Source: Thermoplasmatota archaeon (lineage in GTDB: Archaea; Thermoplasmatota; Thermoplasmata; Thermoplasmatales; Thermoplasmataceae). From it: a stretch of 54,183 nucleotides of DNA. How positions within the stretch are numbered: position 1 is the first letter of the stretch; each line of letters opens with the position of its first letter. A program made the translations under genes and the position numbers. This document shows positions 9,553 to 17,528 of the stretch, one piece after another. The DNA is taken from positions 1 to 54,183 of the forward strand of contig JAMDAM010000024.1 of NCBI GenBank assembly GCA_023484805.1, given 5' to 3'. The notes beneath the pieces are model-generated. The model was not told the DNA's origin and did not search any database. It saw only the letters and a program-made list of their open reading frames with translations.

Positions 9553-9873
9553 TTAACTCTTGCCCGATATCTCGTCTATTTCCTTATTTACCTTTTTCAG
9601 GGTATAATCCCTTAAAACTAGTCGAATTAAATCTTCCAGGGAAATCGCACCGCCTGTATCAACGTCCTTTTCCAGTTCCTCGAGTATCTTCTTCGGCAGG
9701 ACAAGATCTACCTTGCTGGTTCCTCCCTTGCCCTCATTCTTTTCTATGAACTCACTGATTGCGAGCCTTATGATGTCAGATACGCTTTCATACTGGAAAT
9801 TTTCAACCATGTCCTCAAGCTTCTGCATCACCTGTTCGGATATCCTGACCGTTATTCTGTAGGGAACTGACAT
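9553..9873 (-). CDS. Tandem ribbon-helix-helix DNA-binding protein
   Basis: A 106-residue protein with two CopG-like ribbon-helix-helix units in one chain. The first is YRITVRISEQVMQKLEDMV followed by SVSDIIRLAISEFIEK (residues 5-45). The second is KVDLVLPKKILEELEKDV followed by SLEDLIRLVLRDYTL (residues 54-93). One chain could therefore make a pseudo-dimer by itself. It lies between pheT and the carbonic-anhydrase-like gene, with its own upstream region of 149 bp. That region holds a repeated CTGAC motif (about 9906-9934), a possible binding site. No toxin partner is adjacent, so a general transcription factor is more likely than an antitoxin. Confidence 0.75.
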   Translation of the reverse strand: MSVPYRITVRISEQVMQKLEDMVENFQYESVSDIIRLAISEFIEKNEGKGGTSKVDLVLPKKILEELEKDVDTGGAISLEDLIRLVLRDYTLKKVNKEIDEISGKS

Positions 9874-9993
9874 ATTTCCACCGGGTATCTACGGTTCAAT
9901 GTGACTGACCGTATACTTGTCTGACACTTCTTTACAGCTTATAAACCTTTTTAGGACATAGTCCAGATTCACTGAGGCAATTCAGGAAAAACA

Positions 9994-10003
9994 TTCTATA
10001 AAG
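9994..10003 (+). promoter_or_regulatory. TATA-like box of the gamma-CA gene
   Basis: TTCTATAAAG, centred about 25 nt before the ATG at 10023; consistent with a leaderless transcript. Confidence 0.45.
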
Positions 10004-10022
10004 TCAACGCAGATACCTGCAT

Positions 10023-10538
10023 ATGACCATCAAGATAGGGAAGAACGTTTACATTGCTCCGACCGCAGTAATTCTCGGGGAAGTTGAAATATCAGACGGG
10101 GTCTCAATTTTTGACAGCGCTGTGATAAGGGGTGACATGAATTACGTCAGGATAGGGGAGAATTCGAACATACAGGATAATGCCACCATTCACACCGATG
10201 CAGGGAATCCAGCGGTTATAGGGAAAAACGTTTCGGTTGGGCACAACGCCATCGTGCACGGTGCTACGGTGGATGATGATATTATAATAGGCATGGGGGC
10301 AATAATACTGAACGGTGCGCACATCCGTTCCGGTTGCGTGGTCGCGGCAGGTGCGGTTGTAAGGGAAAACTTTGAAACGAAGGAGAATTCTCTTCTTGCG
10401 GGCGTGCCGGCAGAATTGAAGAGGACAGGTGGGTCACAGCATGAATACGCCATTGCCAACGCCAGGTCATATCAGGGGTTGAGGGACATGTACCTTTCTG
10501 GAAAGGTTGAAAGGTACACGCCAAAGCAGGGAAAGTAA
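10023..10538 (+). CDS. Gamma-class carbonic-anhydrase-like hexapeptide-repeat protein
   Basis: A 171-residue left-handed beta-helix protein with hexapeptide repeats from residue 4 to about 130. The three zinc/iron-ligand histidines of the gamma family can be placed: H57 in ATIHTDAG, H74 and H79 in SVGHNAIVHG. The family (Cam/CamH/YrdA) includes true carbonic anhydrases and related proteins of unknown activity. It lacks the N-terminal extension and acidic loop of Methanosarcina Cam, so it is closer to the CamH/YrdA side. It is a single gene with its own promoter. Confidence 0.85.
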   Translation: MTIKIGKNVYIAPTAVILGEVEISDGVSIFDSAVIRGDMNYVRIGENSNIQDNATIHTDAGNPAVIGKNVSVGHNAIVHGATVDDDIIIGMGAIILNGAHIRSGCVVAAGAVVRENFETKENSLLAGVPAELKRTGGSQHEYAIANARSYQGLRDMYLSGKVERYTPKQGK

Positions 10539-10669
10539 AGGCTGGCATTCGTTAAACCTACACAGGCAGATACAGGAACGTGTGCGCCTCTGCAGATTCA
10601 TGAACAAATAGCGTTCTGTGCAAAAAACGGATAATAGAGCACGGCGCCTTGAATCGATGAGGTGTCTAA

Positions 10670-11446
10670 GTGAATAGAACCATAATAAGAGGAGTCAAGG
10701 GACTCAAAAGGGTGTTCAGCCTGAAGGTGAACAGCAAGGCAGACACGGGAATAGGAACACTGATCGTGTTTATCGCGATGGTGCTTGTTGCCGCAGTCGC
10801 TGCAGCGGTTCTCATTAACACGGCCGGACAGTTGCAGACGAGGGCCCAAACAACCGGGTCACAAACCACACAGCAAGTTGCGAGCGGACTGGGGATACAG
10901 TCTATATACGGGCAGGACAGCAACATATCCACGCCTGAAGCTGGCCTAATAGAATACATGGCAATCTACGTAACGCCAAACGCAGGAAGCTCTCCAATAA
11001 ATCTTGGAAACGTTACAGTATCGCTGACGTACCAGGGTTTCAGTGCTTCGCTCACATATGGGCCGGAAAATGGCACAGGAGCTCATGCTAATTCATATAT
11101 CTCATACCACTCTGCACTGGGCGGAACAGCAAACGTCTTTAATCTGACATACTTCAGCTCAATCAACGGGTCAAAGAACGGATCGACACATTTCGCGCTA
11201 CTCGGTGTCTCTAACTCAACAAAGTCTATCACGGGAAAGTATCCAGTAGTGCAGCCCGGCGACGAAATGGCAATACTAATCAACGTTTCAGCAGTGTTTG
11301 GTGGAAAGAGTTCGGGTGCCATTAACACAGGTATAGCTCAGGGTCAGGAAGTCAGCGGTAAAGTATCACCACAGACAGGAGCACCGGCAGCAATATCGTT
11401 CACATCGCCGATAGCGTACACAACGAGAGTGATACAGCTTCAGTGA
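10670..11446 (+). CDS. arlB: Archaellin (archaellum filament protein)
   Basis: The major filament subunit, 258 residues. The class III signal peptide ends at KADTG, with cleavage expected before [18 protein letters not shown] (residues 28 onward), the typical archaellin helix. The body is Ser/Thr/Asn rich with many N-x-S/T sequons, so glycosylation by AglB is likely. The start is GTG, chosen because GAGGTG (10659-10664) is a well-spaced ribosome site. The resulting 27-residue leader is longer than the Thermoplasma one; a downstream GTG at 10712 would give 13 residues but has no good ribosome site. It is first in the operon and is followed by a stem-loop. Confidence 0.95.
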   Translation: MNRTIIRGVKGLKRVFSLKVNSKADTGIGTLIVFIAMVLVAAVAAAVLINTAGQLQTRAQTTGSQTTQQVASGLGIQSIYGQDSNISTPEAGLIEYMAIYVTPNAGSSPINLGNVTVSLTYQGFSASLTYGPENGTGAHANSYISYHSALGGTANVFNLTYFSSINGSKNGSTHFALLGVSNSTKSITGKYPVVQPGDEMAILINVSAVFGGKSSGAINTGIAQGQEVSGKVSPQTGAPAAISFTSPIAYTTRVIQLQ

Positions 11447-11456
11447 GGCTGTATCA
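11430..11456 (+). terminator. Stem-loop between archaellin and arlC
   Basis: TGATACAGC (11430-11438) pairs perfectly with GCTGTATCA (11448-11456), with a 9-nt loop that contains the arlB stop codon. No T-run follows, so this is more likely a processing, stability or partial-termination element that gives more archaellin mRNA than accessory mRNA. The pairing is seen; the role is inferred. Confidence 0.55.
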
Positions 11457-11477
11457 TTTGAGGAGCAGTGATAACAA

Positions 11478-11966
11478 ATGGGTCTTCTTGACAAAGTGAA
11501 GAGGGGGAAAAAGGAGACCACAGCAGCTAACGAAACAATATACAAAAACCAACCCCAGCAAATCCCGGGAATGGATGCGGGAGCCCAGGCACAATCGGAA
11601 AACGACAAATTCGTCGAGAGCGTGAATCAGAGGATCTCTTCGCTTGAAAACGATCTGGGAAAGCTTAATACAACAACCGATGGACTCAAACGGAACATTG
11701 GGGAAATTCGAACCGAGTTGGAGGCCATGAAGGAAAACGTCAAACTGGTCGTCTCGTTGTACGAGATGGTCTCGAAAGACTTTAATCCCTTCATGGATAC
11801 TACACCCGAGGAGATAAAGGCAATCACGGATAAAATGAGGGAAGAGATGGAAGACATGAACAGGAAAATCACGTCGGCAATATCTGATTTGGGTGAACTC
11901 TACGGAACTCCGAACCTGGACGCCATAATTTCAGAAATGGATCGGGAGGATTCAAATGATCAATGA
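11478..11966 (+). CDS. arlC: Archaellum accessory protein ArlC (FlaC)
   Basis: A 162-residue soluble protein. Residues 40-90 are a predicted coiled coil (VESVNQRISSLENDLGKL). The Fla_CE-type core VKLVVSLYEMVSKDFNPFMD is at about 95-115. In other euryarchaea, ArlC/D/E form a cytosolic scaffold that links the motor to the chemotaxis adaptor. A ribosome site is visible in TTGAGGAGCAGTGAT upstream. Its 3' end overlaps the next gene by 11 nt, indicating translational coupling. Confidence 0.85.
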   Translation: MGLLDKVKRGKKETTAANETIYKNQPQQIPGMDAGAQAQSENDKFVESVNQRISSLENDLGKLNTTTDGLKRNIGEIRTELEAMKENVKLVVSLYEMVSKDFNPFMDTTPEEIKAITDKMREEMEDMNRKITSAISDLGELYGTPNLDAIISEMDREDSNDQ

Positions 11967-12651
11967 TGCACTAAAAGGGTACCTGCAGACAAAGATAGAT
12001 ACTGCGGACAAATCCATTCCGCATTTCGTCCTGGAAGAACTGAGACAGAAAATCCTAACATCAGACGCTAAATTCGGCAAGACTGAGATCGATTCGCTAT
12101 TTGACAACCTGAAATCGAAATATGCACAGAGCAAGGAGGGCAGTCTCCTTGGGAAGGTGGACGCAATATTCAAGGAATTGAGCAGCATGGAGAATGCTCT
12201 TTCCAGATCACTCGGCAAGGCACCGGAATCTGGAAGCGATCCCGCGGATGTTGAAAGGAAGCCAAACAAGGAACCTTGGAAAAGAATGAGGACTCCCAAA
12301 GTAGAGAAAATCGGTGACGATATCATATCAATGATGGTGGCCATGAGGTGGCTCGAATTCCTGCTTGACAATTACGGGCAGGAGAATTCCATGGATGTTC
12401 TTGACTATTACGAGAGCATCGGTTGGATTTCCTCTGAGGTGAAGCAGGACATGTTCAAGTACATCAAGATGACCGGCATCATAGCCCCGCCACAGGAATA
12501 CAAGGTGAAGCCAACAATACAGGACCACATCATCAACATGCTTTTCATCGAGAAGCTGAACGGCGAGGAGATAACCAGGGACATGATAGAATCTCTCGAA
12601 AGGGATTTCAGGATGCTGAAGAAAGGGGTCGACGAACTATATGGGATTTAG
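11956..12651 (+). CDS. arlD: Archaellum accessory protein ArlD/E (FlaD/E)
   Basis: 231 residues. The C-terminal half carries the FlaD/E domain: AMRWLEFLLDNYG (about 120-135), YYESIGWISSEVKQDMFKYIKM, then IQDHIINMLFIEKLNG. The N-terminal 90 residues are helical and charged. The protein could be called ArlD or ArlE; only one such gene is present besides arlC. It overlaps arlC at the start and arlF by 11 nt at the end. Confidence 0.8.
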   Translation: MINDALKGYLQTKIDTADKSIPHFVLEELRQKILTSDAKFGKTEIDSLFDNLKSKYAQSKEGSLLGKVDAIFKELSSMENALSRSLGKAPESGSDPADVERKPNKEPWKRMRTPKVEKIGDDIISMMVAMRWLEFLLDNYGQENSMDVLDYYESIGWISSEVKQDMFKYIKMTGIIAPPQEYKVKPTIQDHIINMLFIEKLNGEEITRDMIESLERDFRMLKKGVDELYGI

Positions 12652-13060
12652 TTACGTAGCAGCTGTGGCAATTTTGCTCAGTTCCTCCCTTATTTTTTTT
12701 GGTATGGTATATGGTGAATTTGTGCAGAGCAACTCACAGGTCAGTTCCGCACAGGATAAGATGAACCAGGAAAATTACGACCTGATAAATTCGAAGGTTA
12801 ACATAACCGGATACTACGTTGTACCGGGAACCACGTATAATGTAACGATAAACATGACAAATACAGGAAGCATAACACTCAATCTGGATACTTCCAGTTT
12901 ACTGGTAAATGGTACGATGACGAACTTTACGCCATCGGCGAACTACCTTTTCCCGCTGGGGAACGGTAGCATTACTTTTCATTCAGCTACCTCCGGCCTG
13001 AAGTCGGTCGAGCTGATCTTCAACACAGGATATGAAAAATTCACGGAGGTTGATGCATAA
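12641..13060 (+). CDS. arlF: Archaellum stator component ArlF
   Basis: 139 residues, with one N-terminal membrane helix (residues 4-25, starting MGFSYVAAVAILLSSSLIF) and an extracellular beta-sandwich. The MGFS start and the NTGSITLNLD strand pattern match ArlF, which with ArlG forms the stator bound to the S-layer. This is notable because this group generally lacks a classical S-layer. Its ATG overlaps the previous gene, and its last base is the first base of arlG. Confidence 0.8.
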   Translation: MGFSYVAAVAILLSSSLIFFGMVYGEFVQSNSQVSSAQDKMNQENYDLINSKVNITGYYVVPGTTYNVTINMTNTGSITLNLDTSSLLVNGTMTNFTPSANYLFPLGNGSITFHSATSGLKSVELIFNTGYEKFTEVDA

Positions 13061-13509
13061 TGGCTTCAGCAGCTGCATCGGAAATGATATTCTTCATTGC
13101 CACTATGGTGATAGCGGCATCAGTTGTCGGCGTGCTTGGGGGGCAGACCCTGCATGTGACGCAGAGCATGAGCCAGTCATCACAGGGGCTGTCATCCATG
13201 ATCCAGTCCGACTTTGAGATAATAAATGATCCGTCAAACATACCGTACCACAACGGGTATGTCTTCTACGTGAAAAATACGGGAACCAATGCGTTTTTCT
13301 TCACGAACGGGTCGATTTCAACGGTGATAAACGGAACCCTGCTTTCTGGCGATCTCGTGACTTACATATCACCGGACAATTCCGGCCAGCTGCTTCCGGG
13401 TCAGGTTGGTGAGATAGTAGCAAACATCACGCTTTCTGCCGGATACTATTCAATTGTGGTAACGCTGAATAACGGTCTTTCAAAGACCATGGAATTCCAG
13501 GTAGGATGA
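13060..13509 (+). CDS. arlG: Archaellum stator component ArlG
   Basis: 149 residues. The N-terminus MASAAASEMIFFIATMVIAASVVG is the hallmark of ArlG and resembles a pilin helix. The rest is an extracellular beta-sandwich (YVKNTGTNAFFFTNGS, then GYYSIVVTLNNG). It pairs with ArlF in the stator. Start and stop codons overlap with arlF, and arlH follows after 4 nt. Confidence 0.85.
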   Translation: MASAAASEMIFFIATMVIAASVVGVLGGQTLHVTQSMSQSSQGLSSMIQSDFEIINDPSNIPYHNGYVFYVKNTGTNAFFFTNGSISTVINGTLLSGDLVTYISPDNSGQLLPGQVGEIVANITLSAGYYSIVVTLNNGLSKTMEFQVG

Positions 13510-13513
13510 TTCA

Positions 13514-14185
13514 ATGTATCTTAGTTTCAAGATAGATGGGGATGAACTTGACAGGAGAATGGGCGGCGGCCTGTACGTTGGCCAGATAGTTACCATACTC
13601 GGGGCTAGCGGAGAAGGGAAGACCCTCCTTTCCATACGGCTTGCCTACGGAGTTATAAAGAATGGGTCAAACATCTGCTACGTGTCATCGCAGTTTCCGG
13701 TAAGGGAATTCATATCGGAAGCGGAAACGCTCGGTTACGGCATGTTCAATGAGATCCTTTCGGACAAGGTGTCTTTCATAACTTCCGTGTTTATTCTCAG
13801 GAAGAACAAGAGGGCGGATCTTGATGATCTGCTGAGCCTTGACAAGGTCAAGGAAAAGCAGGTCCTGATAATAGATTCCCTTTCACCGGCTATGTTCAAG
13901 GACTTTGACATTTCATCGTTCCTTGAGCGCCTGAGGAAGTTCTCCGAAGGAAGGATAGTAATAATCACAATGAACCCGGACGAGCTGGATGCAAAGGCAA
14001 TGAGCAAGGTCAACCAGCTTTCAACAACGATTATCCATATGCGATCAAAGGACCTGGCTGGAGAGAGGAAGCACTATATCGACCTGATGAAGTTTCCCAT
14101 GGCCATGAAGAATTTCCAGCAGTCGATACCATTCAGGATCGAGCCTAAACGCGGACTTGTTGTCGAAATATCAAGTGTATCATGA
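13514..14185 (+). CDS. arlH: Archaellum motor regulator ArlH (KaiC-like ATPase)
   Basis: 223 residues, RecA/KaiC fold. The Walker A motif GASGEGKT is at residues 30-37 and the Walker B motif VLIIDS ends at D121. ArlH binds ATP, joins the ArlI hexamer and is thought to control assembly or rotation. The gene is in its standard place before arlI. Confidence 0.92.
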   Translation: MYLSFKIDGDELDRRMGGGLYVGQIVTILGASGEGKTLLSIRLAYGVIKNGSNICYVSSQFPVREFISEAETLGYGMFNEILSDKVSFITSVFILRKNKRADLDDLLSLDKVKEKQVLIIDSLSPAMFKDFDISSFLERLRKFSEGRIVIITMNPDELDAKAMSKVNQLSTTIIHMRSKDLAGERKHYIDLMKFPMAMKNFQQSIPFRIEPKRGLVVEISSVS

Positions 14186-14208
14186 TTAAATTGGTGGGGT
14201 GAAGATAT

Positions 14209-15828
14209 ATGGCGGAAGAGATCACATCGGATACTATACAGGATGCCCTTAACAGGAATCCTCATCTGGCTGATTATATCCTCAACTACAGGAAAACCAC
14301 AGGAAGAACGCCGGAGTTTGTCGCTGTGCCTGACAACTCGCTGAGGGGCAGAACTTCCCTGGATATCATCTACCCTGTAGGTGACCCAATTTTCATACAT
14401 GCGGTAAAGGAGAGGAATGTTATACTTTACAAGCCCATAGAGCCCAATCTCACGCCCGAAGAGCAGGACATAATGGAGAAAGTGATGGCAATCATCCTTG
14501 AACACGCTGCCGATTACCCTCCACCCGAAAGTGCGGACGTACTTGAGGCAAATATTGACAAGATCTATGCAAGGGTCGTAAGCGTAGGGGGAGCGAACAA
14601 GGCAAAGGGCAACTCAGTTACTGTCGTGAAGGGACTTTACGAAAAACTTCTCTACAACATCAAGAGGGAGGTCATAGGGCTCGGCCCGATTGAACCACTC
14701 ATAAGGGATTCGCACATAGAGGATATCAGCTGTATCGGCGCAGATGGCGTTTACATAGTTCACAAGATATTCGGATCCATAACGACAACAGTCTCCTTCG
14801 GAGACAACAACAGGCTTATGCTCTTTGCAAAGAGGATAAGCGAAAGGGTGGGAAGACCGGTGAGCGACAAGGTGCCGATTGTTGATGCCACTCTTCCGGA
14901 CGGGTCAAGGCTTTCTGTGGTGTACAGCATGGATGTGTCTGCTAGAGGACCAAGTTTCACAATAAGGAAATTCTCCGATGTTCCCATAAGCATTGTGCAG
15001 CTGGTGCAGTTCAACACACTCAGCGCGGAAGAAGCTGCATATGTCTGGCTTGCTTTGGAGTACGGGCAGAGTGTATTCGTCTGTGGTGAGACTGCAAGCG
15101 GGAAGACCACCGTGGTCAATGCAATAATACCATTCATAAGGCCGGAACTCAAGGTGTTCAGCGCAGAGGATACGCCTGAAATACGCGCGCCGCAGGAGGC
15201 ATGGCAGCAGCTTGTGACCAGGGAACGCGGAGCCGCCGATAGCAGGGTCAGCCTTTTCGACCTCCTCAGGACAGCATTAAGATCAAGGCCCAACTACATA
15301 ATTGTGGGGGAGATAAGGGGCGCAGAAGGATCTATGGCTTTCCAGGCCATGCAGACAGGGCATCCGGTCATATCGACATTTCACGCAGCCTCAGTCAGGA
15401 AGATGATACAAAGGTTCACTGGTGACCCGATAAACATACCGGTAACGTTCATGGATAACCTGAACATAGCCATGATCCAGCAGGCAGTATATGTTAACGG
15501 AAGATTCCTGAGGAGAACCACCAGCATAAACGAGATAGAAGGATACTACGAGGAGCTAGGGGGCGTGTCGACCAAACAGGTTTTCCAGTGGGATCCCACA
15601 ACCGATCAGCATACATTCAGGGGAATGAACAACAGTTATGTGCTGGAGAAGAGGATAGCGGTTACATCCGGACTCGAGGACCCCAAGCTGATCTATGATG
15701 AACTGTTCAAGAGGGCGAGGATAATTGAGTATCTCGCCAAGAACAACCTGAATTCGTACTTCCAGGTGTTCGATCTTATCAAGAAATTCTACCAGACCGG
15801 CGATATTGGGCTGCCGGTATATGGGTGA
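14209..15828 (+). CDS. arlI: Archaellum motor and assembly ATPase ArlI
   Basis: 539 residues, type II/IV secretion ATPase. The Walker A motif GETASGKT is at 293-300, followed by the Asp-box region VFSAEDTPEIRAP and the Walker B region NYIIVGEIRGAEG; the His-box region is GHPVISTFHA. It powers both filament assembly and rotation. GGTGGGGTGA just upstream of the ATG is a possible ribosome site. The stop is followed by arlJ after 5 nt. Confidence 0.95.
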   Translation: MAEEITSDTIQDALNRNPHLADYILNYRKTTGRTPEFVAVPDNSLRGRTSLDIIYPVGDPIFIHAVKERNVILYKPIEPNLTPEEQDIMEKVMAIILEHAADYPPPESADVLEANIDKIYARVVSVGGANKAKGNSVTVVKGLYEKLLYNIKREVIGLGPIEPLIRDSHIEDISCIGADGVYIVHKIFGSITTTVSFGDNNRLMLFAKRISERVGRPVSDKVPIVDATLPDGSRLSVVYSMDVSARGPSFTIRKFSDVPISIVQLVQFNTLSAEEAAYVWLALEYGQSVFVCGETASGKTTVVNAIIPFIRPELKVFSAEDTPEIRAPQEAWQQLVTRERGAADSRVSLFDLLRTALRSRPNYIIVGEIRGAEGSMAFQAMQTGHPVISTFHAASVRKMIQRFTGDPINIPVTFMDNLNIAMIQQAVYVNGRFLRRTTSINEIEGYYEELGGVSTKQVFQWDPTTDQHTFRGMNNSYVLEKRIAVTSGLEDPKLIYDELFKRARIIEYLAKNNLNSYFQVFDLIKKFYQTGDIGLPVYG

Positions 15829-15833
15829 TCTAA

Positions 15834-17489
15834 ATGGATGACGTAATCAGGCTGGGGAAGTTTTCAAACATCGAATTCAAGAAGAATGACGTCTTCATGA
15901 TACTGGCAGCTTCGGCCATGGCCGGAGTGTTTCTGGGGCTATACATAATTTTCAATACTCTTTTGACCATCATTCTTACGGTAGTTGCGATACTCGCCAT
16001 GGCGGGGATGGTTCTCAAGCCCATAATAGAGCGGGATTCGAAGCGTGCCAACATAAATGCAAACATACCTTTCTTCGTAACTTCATTGGCAACGCTTTCC
16101 ACAAGCGGAGCTAACAGGATCGACGTGCTCGACATACTTTCCAAGAAAGAGAAAATCGGCATGATCAAGGACGACCTGAAGAAGATTGTGAACCTGGTGA
16201 TGAACTGGAAGAGGGGATTGTCCGAAGCGGCGAATGTCGTTGCCAGAAAGACCCCAAGCGATCTTTTTGCTGACTTCCTGGACAGGTTTGGCCAGGCTCT
16301 CGACAGCGGGCAGGATTTCATAGAGTTCGTGAACCTTGAAACCGATGCGGTCATGAGCAATTTTGAGACAGCCTATATTTCTGCACTGGCCACATTTGAC
16401 ATATACAAGGACATGTACGTATCCCTGCTCCTTGCATTTGCCTTCCTGATAGCATTCATACTGATCATGCCCGTGCTAATACCCATAAACATCATACTGC
16501 TGCTTGTTTTCAGCCTCATCACGGTATCGCTGGGAGAATTCATGCTGCTTTACGGAATAAGGATGGTGCTGCCGAACGACCCGATATGGCACGGCACCGG
16601 CATAAAGACAGAAGTGCAGAAAACCATGGAGAAGAGATTCATGATCGCTGGCATGATGTCAGGGCTAATCCTCATAGTCTTTCTTGTTACAAGGGTTGCA
16701 TACGTTATACCGTTCTACTTCACCGTTACTTCTGTTGTAACACCGCTGGCATGGCCAAGCATTGTCGGTTCCCGCATGGAAAAATCCATAGGGAAGAAGG
16801 ACGACATGTTCGGCAGCTTCATGCGTTCCCTCTCAGGTTCCGCTTCTGCAAGGGGAAACATGATCATCGATGCCATGAAATCCATGATAGTCCACGACTT
16901 TGGAATGATGACCAAGGATGTCAAGAACCTATACAAGCGTCTTGTCTACAGGATCGACAGCATCATTGCCTGGAAGAATTTCAGCGCAGATACCGGTTCA
17001 CATCTTATCGAGCTCTTCACGGAATCGTTTGTGGAGAGCGTGGAGCTGGGTGCTGATGCGGCTGCTGCCGGAAACATAGTAAGCACCAATGTTGACAAGA
17101 TCACGAGACTGCGGAGAAGAAGGAGGCTTTCCGTAAACACTTTCACAGGTGTCATATACGGAATAACCGGGGGTCTGGCGTTTTCTCTTGCAATTTCATT
17201 CGGGATACTGGAGATCATAGACAAGGTGTTCAAGCAGTTCGCAATATCGGGCCTGGCTACATACGGCATATTCTTCAGCCCGCCTTCCGCCACAATACTG
17301 AGCATAGAAATTTTCCTCTTTGCGATCCTGTACATACACGCTGGAATATCCGGAATTTCCATGAAAATAGCTGATGGAGGCAGGAAACTGCACGGCATCC
17401 ACCACATTGTCATAATGATGTGGATCATATCTCTCGTGGTTTACGGAACGCTGCAGATAACAACCATACTGCTCGGCTCCTCATTCTGA
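15834..17489 (+). CDS. arlJ: Archaellum membrane platform protein ArlJ
   Basis: 551 residues with two T2SF-type cytoplasmic domains. One is near 85-175 (FFVTSLATLSTSGANRIDVLDIL) and the other near 320-420 (MFGSFMRSLSGSASARGNM). Groups of membrane helices lie at about 20-65, 190-235, 265-305 and the C-terminus. It anchors ArlI in the membrane. It is the last gene of the operon. No prepilin peptidase gene (arlK) follows, so the archaellin must be processed by an enzyme encoded elsewhere. Confidence 0.93.
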   Translation: MDDVIRLGKFSNIEFKKNDVFMILAASAMAGVFLGLYIIFNTLLTIILTVVAILAMAGMVLKPIIERDSKRANINANIPFFVTSLATLSTSGANRIDVLDILSKKEKIGMIKDDLKKIVNLVMNWKRGLSEAANVVARKTPSDLFADFLDRFGQALDSGQDFIEFVNLETDAVMSNFETAYISALATFDIYKDMYVSLLLAFAFLIAFILIMPVLIPINIILLLVFSLITVSLGEFMLLYGIRMVLPNDPIWHGTGIKTEVQKTMEKRFMIAGMMSGLILIVFLVTRVAYVIPFYFTVTSVVTPLAWPSIVGSRMEKSIGKKDDMFGSFMRSLSGSASARGNMIIDAMKSMIVHDFGMMTKDVKNLYKRLVYRIDSIIAWKNFSADTGSHLIELFTESFVESVELGADAAAAGNIVSTNVDKITRLRRRRRLSVNTFTGVIYGITGGLAFSLAISFGILEIIDKVFKQFAISGLATYGIFFSPPSATILSIEIFLFAILYIHAGISGISMKIADGGRKLHGIHHIVIMMWIISLVVYGTLQITTILLGSSF

Positions 17490-17528
17490 TGATGGAAATA
17501 ATATAAATCCCCTGATAATTATGGCCGG

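Noticed and set aside
15830-16360. 176-codon frame opposite arlJ
   Set aside because: Antisense shadow of a well-supported archaellum gene.
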